The position numbers were made by a program, and so were the translations under genes. DNA of 64,000 bases from Actinomadura madurae (GTDB lineage: Bacteria > Actinomycetota > Actinomycetes > Streptosporangiales > Streptosporangiaceae). The stretch is from the NCBI RefSeq assembly GCF_900115095.1, contig NZ_FOVH01000006.1:248001-312000 (forward strand), given 5' to 3'. The notes below the pieces were generated by a model, which searched no databases, was not told where the DNA came from, and saw only the letters and a program-made list of their open reading frames with translations. Positions 48,167-57,218 of this stretch are shown here, piece after piece; position 1 is the stretch's first letter; each line of letters begins with the position of its first letter.

Positions 48167-48664
48167 ATGGCCACACCGCACGCAGCCGACCCCTCCTGCG
48201 ACGTCGCGCACGGCGACGTCCCGCCGCCCTCCGAGGAGCGGACGCTGGTCGCGGTGTTCGCCGGCGCGGTCGCCGACCACCTCCTGCGCTACGGCGCCGA
48301 CCTCGGCTACCGGTCGTTCCTCGTCGACCCCGACAAGTCGCGCGAGGGGGCGACCGACCTCCCGCCGCTGGACGCCACGGCCGACGTCGTCGTGACCGAC
48401 CACCACCGGCCCGAGCTCGGGCCCGTCCTGCGCGACGTGCTGACCCAGCCCGTCCGGTGGGTCGGCGTCATGGGCAACCCCCGGCACCCGGCCCCGCACA
48501 TCCCGGCCCTCACCGAGCTCGGGGTCCCCGCCGCCGACATCGCCCGCGTGCACCGCCCGATCGGCCTGAACATCGGCTCCCGGACCCCGGCGGAGATCGC
48601 CGTCGCCACCCTCGCCGGCCTGATCGCCGACCGCAACGGCCGCCCCGGCGGCTTCGAGTTCTAG
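48167..48664 (+). CDS. XdhC-like protein, Rossmann domain only
   Basis: 165 residues. It has the XdhC C-terminal domain: VAVFAGAVADHLLRYGADLG, VVVTDHHRPELGPVLRDVL, VRWVGVMGN, and a final HRPIGLNIGSRTPAEIAVATLAGLIADR. The N-terminal domain that in full XdhC/CoxI (about 250 aa or more) helps insert sulfurated molybdenum cofactor is missing. It may be a maturation factor for a xanthine-dehydrogenase-type enzyme acting with a partner, or a broken gene that kept its reading frame. No such enzyme is adjacent; the oxidoreductase at 9606 is of another Mo family. Confidence 0.85.
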   Translation: MATPHAADPSCDVAHGDVPPPSEERTLVAVFAGAVADHLLRYGADLGYRSFLVDPDKSREGATDLPPLDATADVVVTDHHRPELGPVLRDVLTQPVRWVGVMGNPRHPAPHIPALTELGVPAADIARVHRPIGLNIGSRTPAEIAVATLAGLIADRNGRPGGFEF

Positions 48665-48694
48665 CAGTGCAGACCTTCCAGCAGTGCGAATTCT

Positions 48695-51600
48695 CTAGCA
48701 GGGCGGGTCGTAGGGCTTGGACGGCAGGTGGCGCCGCCACTCCGCCTCGGTGACCGGCGTCCCCGCCACGGCGCAGATCTGCGCCGCGACCCGTTCCGGG
48801 TCCATGTCCCACAGCCTGACCTCCCGGCCCACCCCGGTCGTCACCAGCAGGGGCCGGCGGGAGTCGGCCACGTCGAAGTACAGCGCCTCGGCCGAGCCGG
48901 TGAGCGTCGCCGGCGCCGACGGCCGGGACGGCTCCGAGACGTCCCACAGCCAGACGGTCCCGTCCCCGGCCGCGGCGGCGAGCACGCCGCCCGGGCCGTG
49001 GGCCAGCGAGTAGATGTAGTTCGTCGGGCCGCGCAGCCGCCGCGGCAGCGGACGCGGGCGGGAGCGGTCGGCGAGGTCCCACAGGATCACGGTGTTGTCG
49101 GCGCCGGCGGTTGCCATCGTGCGGCCGTCCGGGCTGAAAACCACGGTGAACACGTAGTTCTCGTGCTCGGTCAGGGCCCCTCCGAGCCGCGCCGGGTGCC
49201 GCGGGTCGGACACGTCCCACAGCAGGACCTCGTTGTCGGCCGTGCCGTAGGCCAGGGTGCGGCCGTCCGGGCTGAACGCGGCCTGGTACGCGTAGTTGGT
49301 CGCGCCGGCCAGCACGGCCAGGCGCACCGGCCCGCGCGGGTCGCGGACGTCCCACAGCCACACCTTCGCGTCGTTGCTCGCGACGGCGAGGAGGCGGCCG
49401 TCCGGGCTGAAGGTGAGCCCCTGGACGAGGCCGGCGGGGCCGGTGAGCCGCGCGGGGATCGCGGCGGGGCGGCCGGGGGAGCGCACGTCCCACAGCTGCG
49501 TCGGGCCGCCGACGCCGCCGATGGCGAGCGTGCCGGCGTCCGGGCTCAGCGCCGCCGCCCCCGACGCCCGGCCGTCCCCGGCCGCGTGCCGGATCACCGG
49601 CCCGAGCGGCGCGGGACGGCGCGGGTCGGCGACCGACCAGAGCCGCGCGGTCCCGTCCTGGCTCGCGAGCGCGAGGACGCGGCCGTCGCGGCTCAGCCCC
49701 GCGGCGAAGATCCCGGCGCCGGGCCCCTGGACGACCGGGCCGGGCAGGTCCCAGATCCTGGCGGTGCCGTCCGCCGCGGCCGTGGCGAGCGCGCCGGACG
49801 GCAGGAACACCACCGCCGTCACCGGACCCGGGTGCGGCAGCGAGGTGCGCGGGCTCCCCCCGGCGAGGTCCCAGACCCAGACCCGGCCGTCCGAGCTCGC
49901 GGCGGCCAGCGACCGGCCGTCCGGCGCGAACGCGACCCCGTTGACCCATCCCTTCGGGCCGGTCAGCGGCTCGCCGGACGGGACGGCCCGCGCACCGGAC
50001 ACGCGCCACAGCCGGACGTTCCCGTCGGCGTTGCCCGCCGCGAGCGTCCTCCCGTCGCGGCTGAACGCCACGGCGAACACGGTCTTCGAGCCCGCCTTCA
50101 GGGGATCGCCGGCGGGCTCGCGGCGGACCATGTCCACCAGCCGGACCGTCCCGTCTTCGAACCCGACGGCGAGCGTCGTCCCGTCGGGGCCGAACGCCGC
50201 GGTGTGGGCGGCGGCGCCGCCTTCCAGGAGGATCCGGCCACCGGCCTCCGGACGGGCCGGGTCCCAGGACCGGACCGTCCCGTCGGCGCTCGCGGCGACG
50301 AGCGTCCTCCCGTCCGGGCTGAACGCCACCGCGTACACGGTGGAGCGCGGTCCGGTGAGGGCTCGGGAGGCCCCGCCGATCCGCCTCAGCATGACCGTCC
50401 CCCCGCCGCCGCCGTCCGCGACGGTCCGGCCGTCGGGGCTGATCGCGACGCCGTACACGGTGTCGCGGTGCCCGCCCAGCGGCTCGCCGATCGGCGCGGG
50501 GCGCCCGCGTTCGGCGATGTTCCACAGCCGCACGGCGCGGTCCGCGCCGCCGGTCGCGAGCGTGCGGCCGTCCGCGCTGACGGCCACCGACTGCAGGACG
50601 CCGCGCGGTCCGGCGATCCGGGTCACCGCCGGGCCCGCGTAGGACTCCAGCAGGGCGGAGCGGGCCTCCGGAGTGGGCGACACCCGGTACGCGGCCAGGG
50701 CGGTCTGGGCCGCGAGCGCGACGTCCTTGCCGCGCAGCTTGCCGGACTCGACCGCCACCTGCCGCGACACCGCCTCGTCGCGCTGCTCGTCGGCGGCGCG
50801 CCGCTGGCTCACCGTGACCGCCGCCAGCCCGAGCGCCAGCAGCGACACGACCGACAGGACGGCGATCAGCCGCCGCCCGCGCCGCACCAGCCGGCGCAGC
50901 GCCCGCGCCTCCGCCTCCCGCCGGCGCACCGACTCCCGCAGGAACCGGATCTCCAGCTCGTTCAGGCCGGCTCCGCGCCGCGGGTCGGCGGCCAGCTCCT
51001 CGCTCTCGGCGAGCCACACCCCGCGCAGCAGCGTGCCCGGGTCGCGGCCGGACTCCTCCCACGCCTCGGCCGCCGCGGTGAGCCGGCGGTGCGCGCGCAG
51101 CCCGGCCCGGTCGGTCTCGACCCACGCGCGCAGCCGCGGCCACGCGGCCAGCAGCGCTTCATGGGCGATCTCGACGCCGTCGGCGCGCGCGGTGACGAGC
51201 CGTTGGTCGACGAAGCGGGCGAGGACGGCGCTCGTCCCGTCCCCGAGCTCCCGCTCCGCCACCCGCCGCCGCGTCACCCCGGTGTCGCCGGTGAGGTGCA
51301 CCAGCCGCAGGAACAGCCTCCTGGCGATCTGCCGCTCGGTCTCGCCGAGGTCCCGGTAGGCCTCCTCGGCGGTGGCGGCGACGGCCCCCTGGATCCCGCC
51401 GCTGTCCCGGTAGTCGGCGATCGTGAGCATGGCGTGCCGCCGCCGCTCCCACGTCGACAGCAGGGCGTGCGACAGCAGCGGCAGCGTTCCCGCGTCGTGG
51501 GCGGCGCCGGGCGCGGCTCCCGGCGCCGGGCTCACCTCGCGCAGCAGCAGGTCGACCAGGCCCGGCTCCAGCTCCAGCCCGGCCCGCTGCGCCGGCATGA

Positions 51601-52408
51601 CGATCGCCCGGCGCAGCTCGTCCTCGTTCATGGGGGTCACGAGCACCTGGCCGGTCTGGAGCACCTCGGCGAGCCCCGGATGGCGCAGCGCCCGCCCGTA
51701 GAAGTCGGCCCGGAGCGCGAGGACGACCGCGGCGGGGAGCTCCAGCAGCCCGGCGATCAGGTCCTCCTCGCCGGCTCCGGCGCGATCGGCGAGGATCTCC
51801 TCGAGCTGGTCGACGGCCAGCACCGCGGGGGCCCGGGCGCGCAGCGACGCCAGCGCGCCGGCGTCGATCTCGCCCGCCGTGTGCAGGACGGCGCCGGCCT
51901 CGTCCCGCAGCGCCGGGATCAGCCCGGCCCTGATCAGCGACGACTTCCCGGCGCCGGACGGCCCGACGACCACCAGGGCGCCCTTGCCGCCGAGGCCCCG
52001 GACGCGCTCCAGCAGGGTGGCTGTCAGGGCCTCGCGCCCGAAGTACCAGCCGGCGTCCTCGGCCTCGAAGCGGGCGAGGCCGCGGTAGGGGACGACCGCG
52101 GGACGGCGTCCCGGCGTCCGGCGGACCCGGCGCAGCGCGTCCAGCCAGGACTCGGCCTCGGCGCCGGTCACCCCGCAGGCCCGCAGCAGCGCCGGGAGCC
52201 GGTCGGGCCGCGGCGGCGGCAGGTGGCGGCCGGCGAAGTAGTCCCCGGCGCTCGCGTCGGGGATCCCGGACGCCCGCGCGACCTGCCGGACGGTCAGGCC
52301 CGCGGCCTCCCGGAGCAGGGTGAGCTGTGCCGCGAAGTCCTGCCGGGTCACGATCCGCCGGGGATCGGGTCCGCCAGTCCCGTTTCCTGCCGGGTTGCGC
52401 GCCGCCAT
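48695..52408 (-). CDS. STAND ATPase with N-terminal HTH and 14 WD40 repeats
   Basis: 1237 residues. An XRE-like HTH (about 22-80) is followed by the nSTAND1 ATPase, which begins PYRGLARFEAEDAGWYFGRE at 107, has Walker A GPSGAGKSS at 149-157 and a Walker B-like AVDQLEEIL. A winged-helix region and a membrane-spanning helix (LIAVLSVVSLLALGLAAVTV) come next, then 14 WD40 repeats with the SPDGRTLA...LWD rhythm, enough for two seven-bladed propellers. The protein should sense something through the propellers and switch by ATP-driven assembly; the output (DNA binding, membrane) is unknown. ATG 52408 is preceded by GGGGG; an extra GTG at 52456 is an alternative. It is divergent from a second STAND gene. 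Confidence 0.92.
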   Translation of the reverse strand: MAARNPAGNGTGGPDPRRIVTRQDFAAQLTLLREAAGLTVRQVARASGIPDASAGDYFAGRHLPPPRPDRLPALLRACGVTGAEAESWLDALRRVRRTPGRRPAVVPYRGLARFEAEDAGWYFGREALTATLLERVRGLGGKGALVVVGPSGAGKSSLIRAGLIPALRDEAGAVLHTAGEIDAGALASLRARAPAVLAVDQLEEILADRAGAGEEDLIAGLLELPAAVVLALRADFYGRALRHPGLAEVLQTGQVLVTPMNEDELRRAIVMPAQRAGLELEPGLVDLLLREVSPAPGAAPGAAHDAGTLPLLSHALLSTWERRRHAMLTIADYRDSGGIQGAVAATAEEAYRDLGETERQIARRLFLRLVHLTGDTGVTRRRVAERELGDGTSAVLARFVDQRLVTARADGVEIAHEALLAAWPRLRAWVETDRAGLRAHRRLTAAAEAWEESGRDPGTLLRGVWLAESEELAADPRRGAGLNELEIRFLRESVRRREAEARALRRLVRRGRRLIAVLSVVSLLALGLAAVTVSQRRAADEQRDEAVSRQVAVESGKLRGKDVALAAQTALAAYRVSPTPEARSALLESYAGPAVTRIAGPRGVLQSVAVSADGRTLATGGADRAVRLWNIAERGRPAPIGEPLGGHRDTVYGVAISPDGRTVADGGGGGTVMLRRIGGASRALTGPRSTVYAVAFSPDGRTLVAASADGTVRSWDPARPEAGGRILLEGGAAAHTAAFGPDGTTLAVGFEDGTVRLVDMVRREPAGDPLKAGSKTVFAVAFSRDGRTLAAGNADGNVRLWRVSGARAVPSGEPLTGPKGWVNGVAFAPDGRSLAAASSDGRVWVWDLAGGSPRTSLPHPGPVTAVVFLPSGALATAAADGTARIWDLPGPVVQGPGAGIFAAGLSRDGRVLALASQDGTARLWSVADPRRPAPLGPVIRHAAGDGRASGAAALSPDAGTLAIGGVGGPTQLWDVRSPGRPAAIPARLTGPAGLVQGLTFSPDGRLLAVASNDAKVWLWDVRDPRGPVRLAVLAGATNYAYQAAFSPDGRTLAYGTADNEVLLWDVSDPRHPARLGGALTEHENYVFTVVFSPDGRTMATAGADNTVILWDLADRSRPRPLPRRLRGPTNYIYSLAHGPGGVLAAAAGDGTVWLWDVSEPSRPSAPATLTGSAEALYFDVADSRRPLLVTTGVGREVRLWDMDPERVAAQICAVAGTPVTEAEWRRHLPSKPYDPPC

Positions 52409-52630
52409 GTGCACCCCCGAGGTGAGCCCGGTGCCGTCCGCCGCACCGATTGACACACGGAGTCAGACGCCTGTCTGGGGCGGATGACACACATCGTCCG
52501 CTCCCGGCCACGACTCTCCGTGCCCGGGTGGCGGGGGTCGCGTGACGGCCGCTGTACGGGCTTGTACGGGCATTCCGGGCGCCGTTGTCATCGCCGCAGG
52601 CCGGGCGGTCTGCTGAGGAGGACCCCGCTC

Positions 52631-52672
52631 ATGACAGGTGAGGCCGCACCCGGCCATGAGGAGGCGACGTGA
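52631..52672 (+). CDS. 13-codon upstream frame coupled to the NB-ARC gene
   Basis: ATG 52631 begins MTGEAAPGHEEAT and stops at TGA 52670-52672, overlapping the GTG start of the NB-ARC gene by three bases. GAGGAGG lies about nine bases before the ATG. It may be a translational coupling device rather than a peptide with a function, or the end of a longer small protein whose in-frame ATG is at 52484. Evidence is spacing and overlap only. Confidence 0.4.
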   Translation: MTGEAAPGHEEAT

Positions 52673-55600
52673 TCGACGCCACGGACCCCGACGACGGCGC
52701 GGAGACGGCGCCGGACAGCCCGCACGCCCCGGTGCCCCGCCCGGCCGCCTGCTTCCACGACCAGGTCCACGCCGACGACATCGTCGCCGGCGACAAGATC
52801 GTGCACTATCCGGCGCCGCGGTTCGCGCCGCCGATCCGGCAGCTCCCCGCGGCGCCCCGCGACTTCGTCGGGCGGGAGGACGAGCTCGCGGTGCTGGACG
52901 CCGCCTTCGCCTCGGCCCGGGAGGCCGGCTCGGTGACCGTGGCCCACATCCACGGGATGGCGGGCGCGGGGAAGACCGCGCTCGTCCTGCACTGGGCCCA
53001 CCAGCACGCGGACCGCTTCGAGGACCAGTTCTTCCTGGACATGGGCGGGCCGGCCGCGCGGACGCCCGGACGGGCGCTGCGGCGGTTCCTGGAGGACCTC
53101 GGCGTCGCGGCCCGCGACATCCCGTCCGACGAGGCCCGGTGCGCCGCGCTCTTCCGCTCCCTGGTCGCCGTCCGCCGCGTCCTCGTCGTCCTCGACGACG
53201 CGGCGGACGCCGACCAGGTCGTGCCGCTGGTCCCGGGCGGTGCCGGATCCCTCGTCGTGGTGACCGGGCGGACGCGGCTGGAGGCGCTGATCGCCCGGTT
53301 CGGCGCCGTCTCGATCCCGGTCGGACCGCTGTCCATCGCCGACTCGTGGCGGCTCCTCGCCCGGCTGCTCGGCGGCGAGCGCAGCAAGGAGGAGCCGCGG
53401 GCGATCGCCGACCTCGCGGAGTCCTGCGCCCGGCTGCCGCTGGCGATCAGGATCGCCGCGGTCGGGCTGGAGGCGGGCCCCTTCGACTCCGTCGCCTCCC
53501 TCGTCGGGGAACTGACGTGCGGGGGCAGGCTGGACGCGCTGGTGCTCGACGGCGATCCCGAGCTCGCCCTGCGCTCCGCCTTCGACCTGTCCTACGACAA
53601 CCTGACGCCCCGCGAGCAGGCCGCGTTCAGGCTGCTCGGCCTCATGCGCGGCCTCGACTTCGGCGCCGAGAGCCTCGCCGCGCTCCTGGCCGTGACCGTC
53701 CGGGAGGCCCGGGGCGTCCTTCGGGGCCTCATCCGCAAGCACCTCGTCGAGCCGGGCACGGCCGGCCGGTTCCGCCTGCACGAGCTGCTGGCGGAGTACG
53801 CCGCGGAACGGCTCGCCCGCGAGGACCGGCCGGGGGCCGAAGCGGCCACCGGGCGGCTCCAGGACTGGTACCTGGCCCGGCTGCGCGAGGCCGCCAAAGC
53901 GATCGCGCCCACGGCGGTCGGCCCCGCGTCCGGGGCGGCGGGGGGAACCCCGCGCCCGGCCGAGCCGGAGCTCGCCTGGTTCGAGCGGGAGCGGGCGGCC
54001 GTCGTCGCCGTCGCCCGGCGGGCGGCCGAGGGCGCCGGGCCGCACCTGGCCTGGCAGTTCGCCGACGCGCTGTTCCAGCTGCTCAGGCGCGACAAGCACG
54101 CCGCCGACAACCTGGCGGTCCACCGGCTCGGGCTGGCCGCGGCGCGGGCCGCCCGGGACCGGCACCCCGAGGCGCTGATGCTCGACCAGCTCGCCGTCGT
54201 CCACTGCGACGCCGGGGACCACGTGGAGGCCGCGAAGGAGGCCAGAGAGGCCTACGAGATCTTCACCGAGCTCGGCGACCACCGCCGGGCGGGCTGGGCC
54301 CTCAACACCCGCTCGCGCGTCGAACGCCAGTGCTCCCGCTACCAGGAGGCCCTGGAGTACGGGGAGCGGGCGCTCGCCGTCCTGACCCGGGAGGGCGACC
54401 GGCAGGGGATCGGCCAGGCACTGGAGCAGATCGCGCAGGTGCACTGGCGGCTCGCCCACTACCGGACCGCGCTGCGCCACGCCCGCGAGTCGCTGCGCGT
54501 CCACCGGGAGCTGGGCGGCGGCGCGGGCGAGGCCGACGCCCTGGAGATGATCGCCCGCATCCTGCGCCGGCTCGGCCTGACGGGCCACGCCCTCCGCTAC
54601 GCCGAGCGGGCGCTCGCGGTCCGCCGCCGCCTCGGCGACCGCCGCGGGCAGGGCGCGGTCCTCGACGGGATGTGCCGCGCCCTGCGGCGCGGCGGGCGGT
54701 TGAAGGAGGCGCTGGCGTGCGCGCGGGAGTCGGTCGCCGTCCGGGAGGACATCGGCGACCTCACCGGACTCGCGGTCAGCCTGCTCGGGCGCGCGCAGGT
54801 CCTGGAGAACCTGGGGGACTGCCCGGCGGCCTTCGACGACGCCTCCCGCGCCCTGCGGATCTGCCGGGACGTCGGCGACCTGTACGGGGAGGCGGAGTCG
54901 CTGTGCACCATCGCGGTCTTCCACCACGACTCCGGGCAGTACCAGGCGGCGATGAGGCACGCCCGGCACGCCCTGGCCATCAGGAAGCGGATCGGGGACG
55001 AGCACGGCGTCGCCTCCGTGCTCAACCTCATCGCCCTCGTGGAGCGGCGGCTCGGCCGGCACGCCGACGCCCGCCGCGACGTCGAGTCGGCCCTCGCCCT
55101 CCAGCGGAGGATGAAGGCCGGCTCCGGGCTCGGCAGGACGCTGAACAACCTGGCCGAGATCGAGCGCAGCGCCGGCCGGTACGGCGAAGCCCTCGTCCAC
55201 GCCCGCGCGGCGCTCGAACGGCACACCCGCAAGGGCGCCGGCCGCGCCGCCCGCATCGGCCAGGGGGAGAGCCTCGCCACCATCGCGCGGATCCAGTGCC
55301 GGATGGGCGATCACAGGGCGGCCCGGCGCCACGCGGAGGAGGCGCTGCGCCTCCAGCAGAACACCGGTGACCGGCCCGGCCAGGGCGTGACGCTCGACGT
55401 CCTCGCCCGGCTCGGGATACGCACCGGCCGGTACCGCGAGGCGGCCCAGCACGCCAAGGAGTCGCTGCGGATCCGGCGCGAGATCGGCGACCGCCGCGGG
55501 GTCGCCGAGAGCATCGCCAAGATCGCGCTCGTCCGCTGGCACCAGAGCCGCTACGACGAGGCCCTCGCCCGCGCCGAGGAGGCCCTGGCGATCCAGCGCG

Positions 55601-57210
55601 AGATCGGCGACCTCGCCGGGGCCAGCCACGCCCTGTACGTCCTCGCCCGCATCCACGCCCGCACCGCGCGCTACGCGCGGGCCCGCGAGTGCGCCCAGGA
55701 GTCGCTGGAGATCTGCCGCCGGACCGGTGACCGGCACGGGGAGACCGATGACCTGCTCACGCTCGCGCACATCGACCGCAGGCAGGCCCGGTACGCCCGC
55801 GCGCTGCGGACGACCCTCGGCGTCCTGGACGCGAAAAGGGAGATGGACGACCGCGCCGGGGAGGCCGAGGCGCTCACGCTGATCGGACGGCTCCAGGAGC
55901 ACCTCGGCCACCACGGCGAGTCGCTCGCGCGCCTGGGCGAGGCCCTCGCCATCCAGCGGGCGGCGTGCGACCGCTACGGCGAGGCGGAGACCCTGGAGGC
56001 CATCGGGTTCGTGCACTACCGGCTGGCCGACTATCCGGCGGCCCGCCGCGTCCTGAAGAGCGCGCTGCGGATCGAGCGGGCCATCGGCGCGCCGGCCGCC
56101 GAGGGCAGGACCCTCACCCTCCTCGCCAGGGCGTGCCGGCGGCAGGCCGCGCTCCGGGCCGCCGTCCGGCACGCGCGCAGGGCCATCAAGATCGAGCGCA
56201 GGATCGGCGACCTCGACGCCGAGAGCGCGGCCCGCGACGTCCTCGCCGGGGTCTACTACGTCCTCGCGCGGTACCGGAAGGCCCTGCGCCACGCCGGCCT
56301 CGCGCTGCGCATCCGCACCGAGACCGACGACCGGCCCGGCCAGGCGGAGAGCCTGGACACCCTCTCGCGCGGCCACCGCAGGCTGGGCCGCAACGACCGC
56401 GCCGTCGGCCTCGCCGAGCGGGCGCTCGGCCTGCACCGGGAGATCGGCGACCGGCGCGGCGAGGCCGACAGCCTGAACACCCTGGCCCACGCCAGGTGGC
56501 GGCTCGGCGAGGAGGAGGCCGCCCTCGCCGCGGCCCGCGCGGCGCTGCGCCTCCACCGCGAGACCGCCGACCAGTACGGGGAGGGCGAGGACCTCGACCT
56601 GCTCGCCCGCATCCACCGCAACGCCGGGCGGTACTCCGAGGCGCTCGAACACGTGACCCGGGCCCTGGCGCTCCGCCGCGAGATCGGCGACCGGCGCGGC
56701 GAGGGGGACAGCCTGAACACCATGGCCCGGCTGAAGCGGCGGCTCGGCGACACCGGCGAGGCGCTCGGCTACGCGCGCCGGGCGCTGGCCATCCGGTACG
56801 AGATCGACGACCGGCGCGGCGCGGCCGACACCCTCGACAACATCGCCCGGGCGCACTCCGACGCCGGGGACCACGAGGAGGCCCGCCGCCACGCGCTGCG
56901 CGCCCTGGAGATCCAGGCCGGCATCGGCGACCGGTGGGGCCGCGGCCTGAGCCTGCTGCTCCTCGGCCGGATCCACCTGGCGCTCGGCCGGCCCGAGGAG
57001 GCGCGCGAACATCTCGCGCGGGCGGAGATCGTCTGCCGCCGGACCGGTGACCGGACCTCGGCCGGCGAGGCGCGGAGCCTGCTGGAACCGCTGCTCGGAC
57101 GAGGTGCCGGGCGTACCATCGAAGGCGTTGCACGTGTTCTGTCGGTGGGGTCGCCTACGGTCGGGGGCGACGGGGCCCGCCGTCCGGGCGATACCGCCGA
57201 GCAGAGGTGA
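52669..57210 (+). CDS. NB-ARC ATPase with a very long TPR array (STAND)
   Basis: 1513 residues. Residues 30-50 carry VHADDIVAGDKI, the GDKI-type motif seen near the N-terminus of many bacterial STAND proteins. The NB-ARC domain starts FVGRE at 66, with Walker A GMAGAGKT at 96-103, Walker B VLVVLDDA at 171-178, sensor VVVTGRTRL near 197 and the GLPL-like ARLPLAI near 254. From about 480 to 1470 there are roughly 24 TPR units of 40 residues (A..HA...LAI.R.IGDRRGEA), ending in a short tail. TPRs should recognise a ligand or protein and trigger oligomerisation. No effector domain is fused. The ECF sigma gene begins eight bases later. GTG follows GAGGAGG. Confidence 0.92.
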   Translation: MIDATDPDDGAETAPDSPHAPVPRPAACFHDQVHADDIVAGDKIVHYPAPRFAPPIRQLPAAPRDFVGREDELAVLDAAFASAREAGSVTVAHIHGMAGAGKTALVLHWAHQHADRFEDQFFLDMGGPAARTPGRALRRFLEDLGVAARDIPSDEARCAALFRSLVAVRRVLVVLDDAADADQVVPLVPGGAGSLVVVTGRTRLEALIARFGAVSIPVGPLSIADSWRLLARLLGGERSKEEPRAIADLAESCARLPLAIRIAAVGLEAGPFDSVASLVGELTCGGRLDALVLDGDPELALRSAFDLSYDNLTPREQAAFRLLGLMRGLDFGAESLAALLAVTVREARGVLRGLIRKHLVEPGTAGRFRLHELLAEYAAERLAREDRPGAEAATGRLQDWYLARLREAAKAIAPTAVGPASGAAGGTPRPAEPELAWFERERAAVVAVARRAAEGAGPHLAWQFADALFQLLRRDKHAADNLAVHRLGLAAARAARDRHPEALMLDQLAVVHCDAGDHVEAAKEAREAYEIFTELGDHRRAGWALNTRSRVERQCSRYQEALEYGERALAVLTREGDRQGIGQALEQIAQVHWRLAHYRTALRHARESLRVHRELGGGAGEADALEMIARILRRLGLTGHALRYAERALAVRRRLGDRRGQGAVLDGMCRALRRGGRLKEALACARESVAVREDIGDLTGLAVSLLGRAQVLENLGDCPAAFDDASRALRICRDVGDLYGEAESLCTIAVFHHDSGQYQAAMRHARHALAIRKRIGDEHGVASVLNLIALVERRLGRHADARRDVESALALQRRMKAGSGLGRTLNNLAEIERSAGRYGEALVHARAALERHTRKGAGRAARIGQGESLATIARIQCRMGDHRAARRHAEEALRLQQNTGDRPGQGVTLDVLARLGIRTGRYREAAQHAKESLRIRREIGDRRGVAESIAKIALVRWHQSRYDEALARAEEALAIQREIGDLAGASHALYVLARIHARTARYARARECAQESLEICRRTGDRHGETDDLLTLAHIDRRQARYARALRTTLGVLDAKREMDDRAGEAEALTLIGRLQEHLGHHGESLARLGEALAIQRAACDRYGEAETLEAIGFVHYRLADYPAARRVLKSALRIERAIGAPAAEGRTLTLLARACRRQAALRAAVRHARRAIKIERRIGDLDAESAARDVLAGVYYVLARYRKALRHAGLALRIRTETDDRPGQAESLDTLSRGHRRLGRNDRAVGLAERALGLHREIGDRRGEADSLNTLAHARWRLGEEEAALAAARAALRLHRETADQYGEGEDLDLLARIHRNAGRYSEALEHVTRALALRREIGDRRGEGDSLNTMARLKRRLGDTGEALGYARRALAIRYEIDDRRGAADTLDNIARAHSDAGDHEEARRHALRALEIQAGIGDRWGRGLSLLLLGRIHLALGRPEEAREHLARAEIVCRRTGDRTSAGEARSLLEPLLGRGAGRTIEGVARVLSVGSPTVGGDGARRPGDTAEQR

Positions 57211-57218
57211 CGACCACC

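Noticed and set aside
52588..57012. A 1474-codon minus-strand frame opposite the NB-ARC/TPR gene
   Set aside because: Antisense shadow made of the TPR repeats; low-complexity and without motifs.
54100..57060. CRISPR-like periodicity
   Set aside because: The 120-base repeats are imperfect, in frame and encode TPR helices; there are no short identical repeats with unique spacers.
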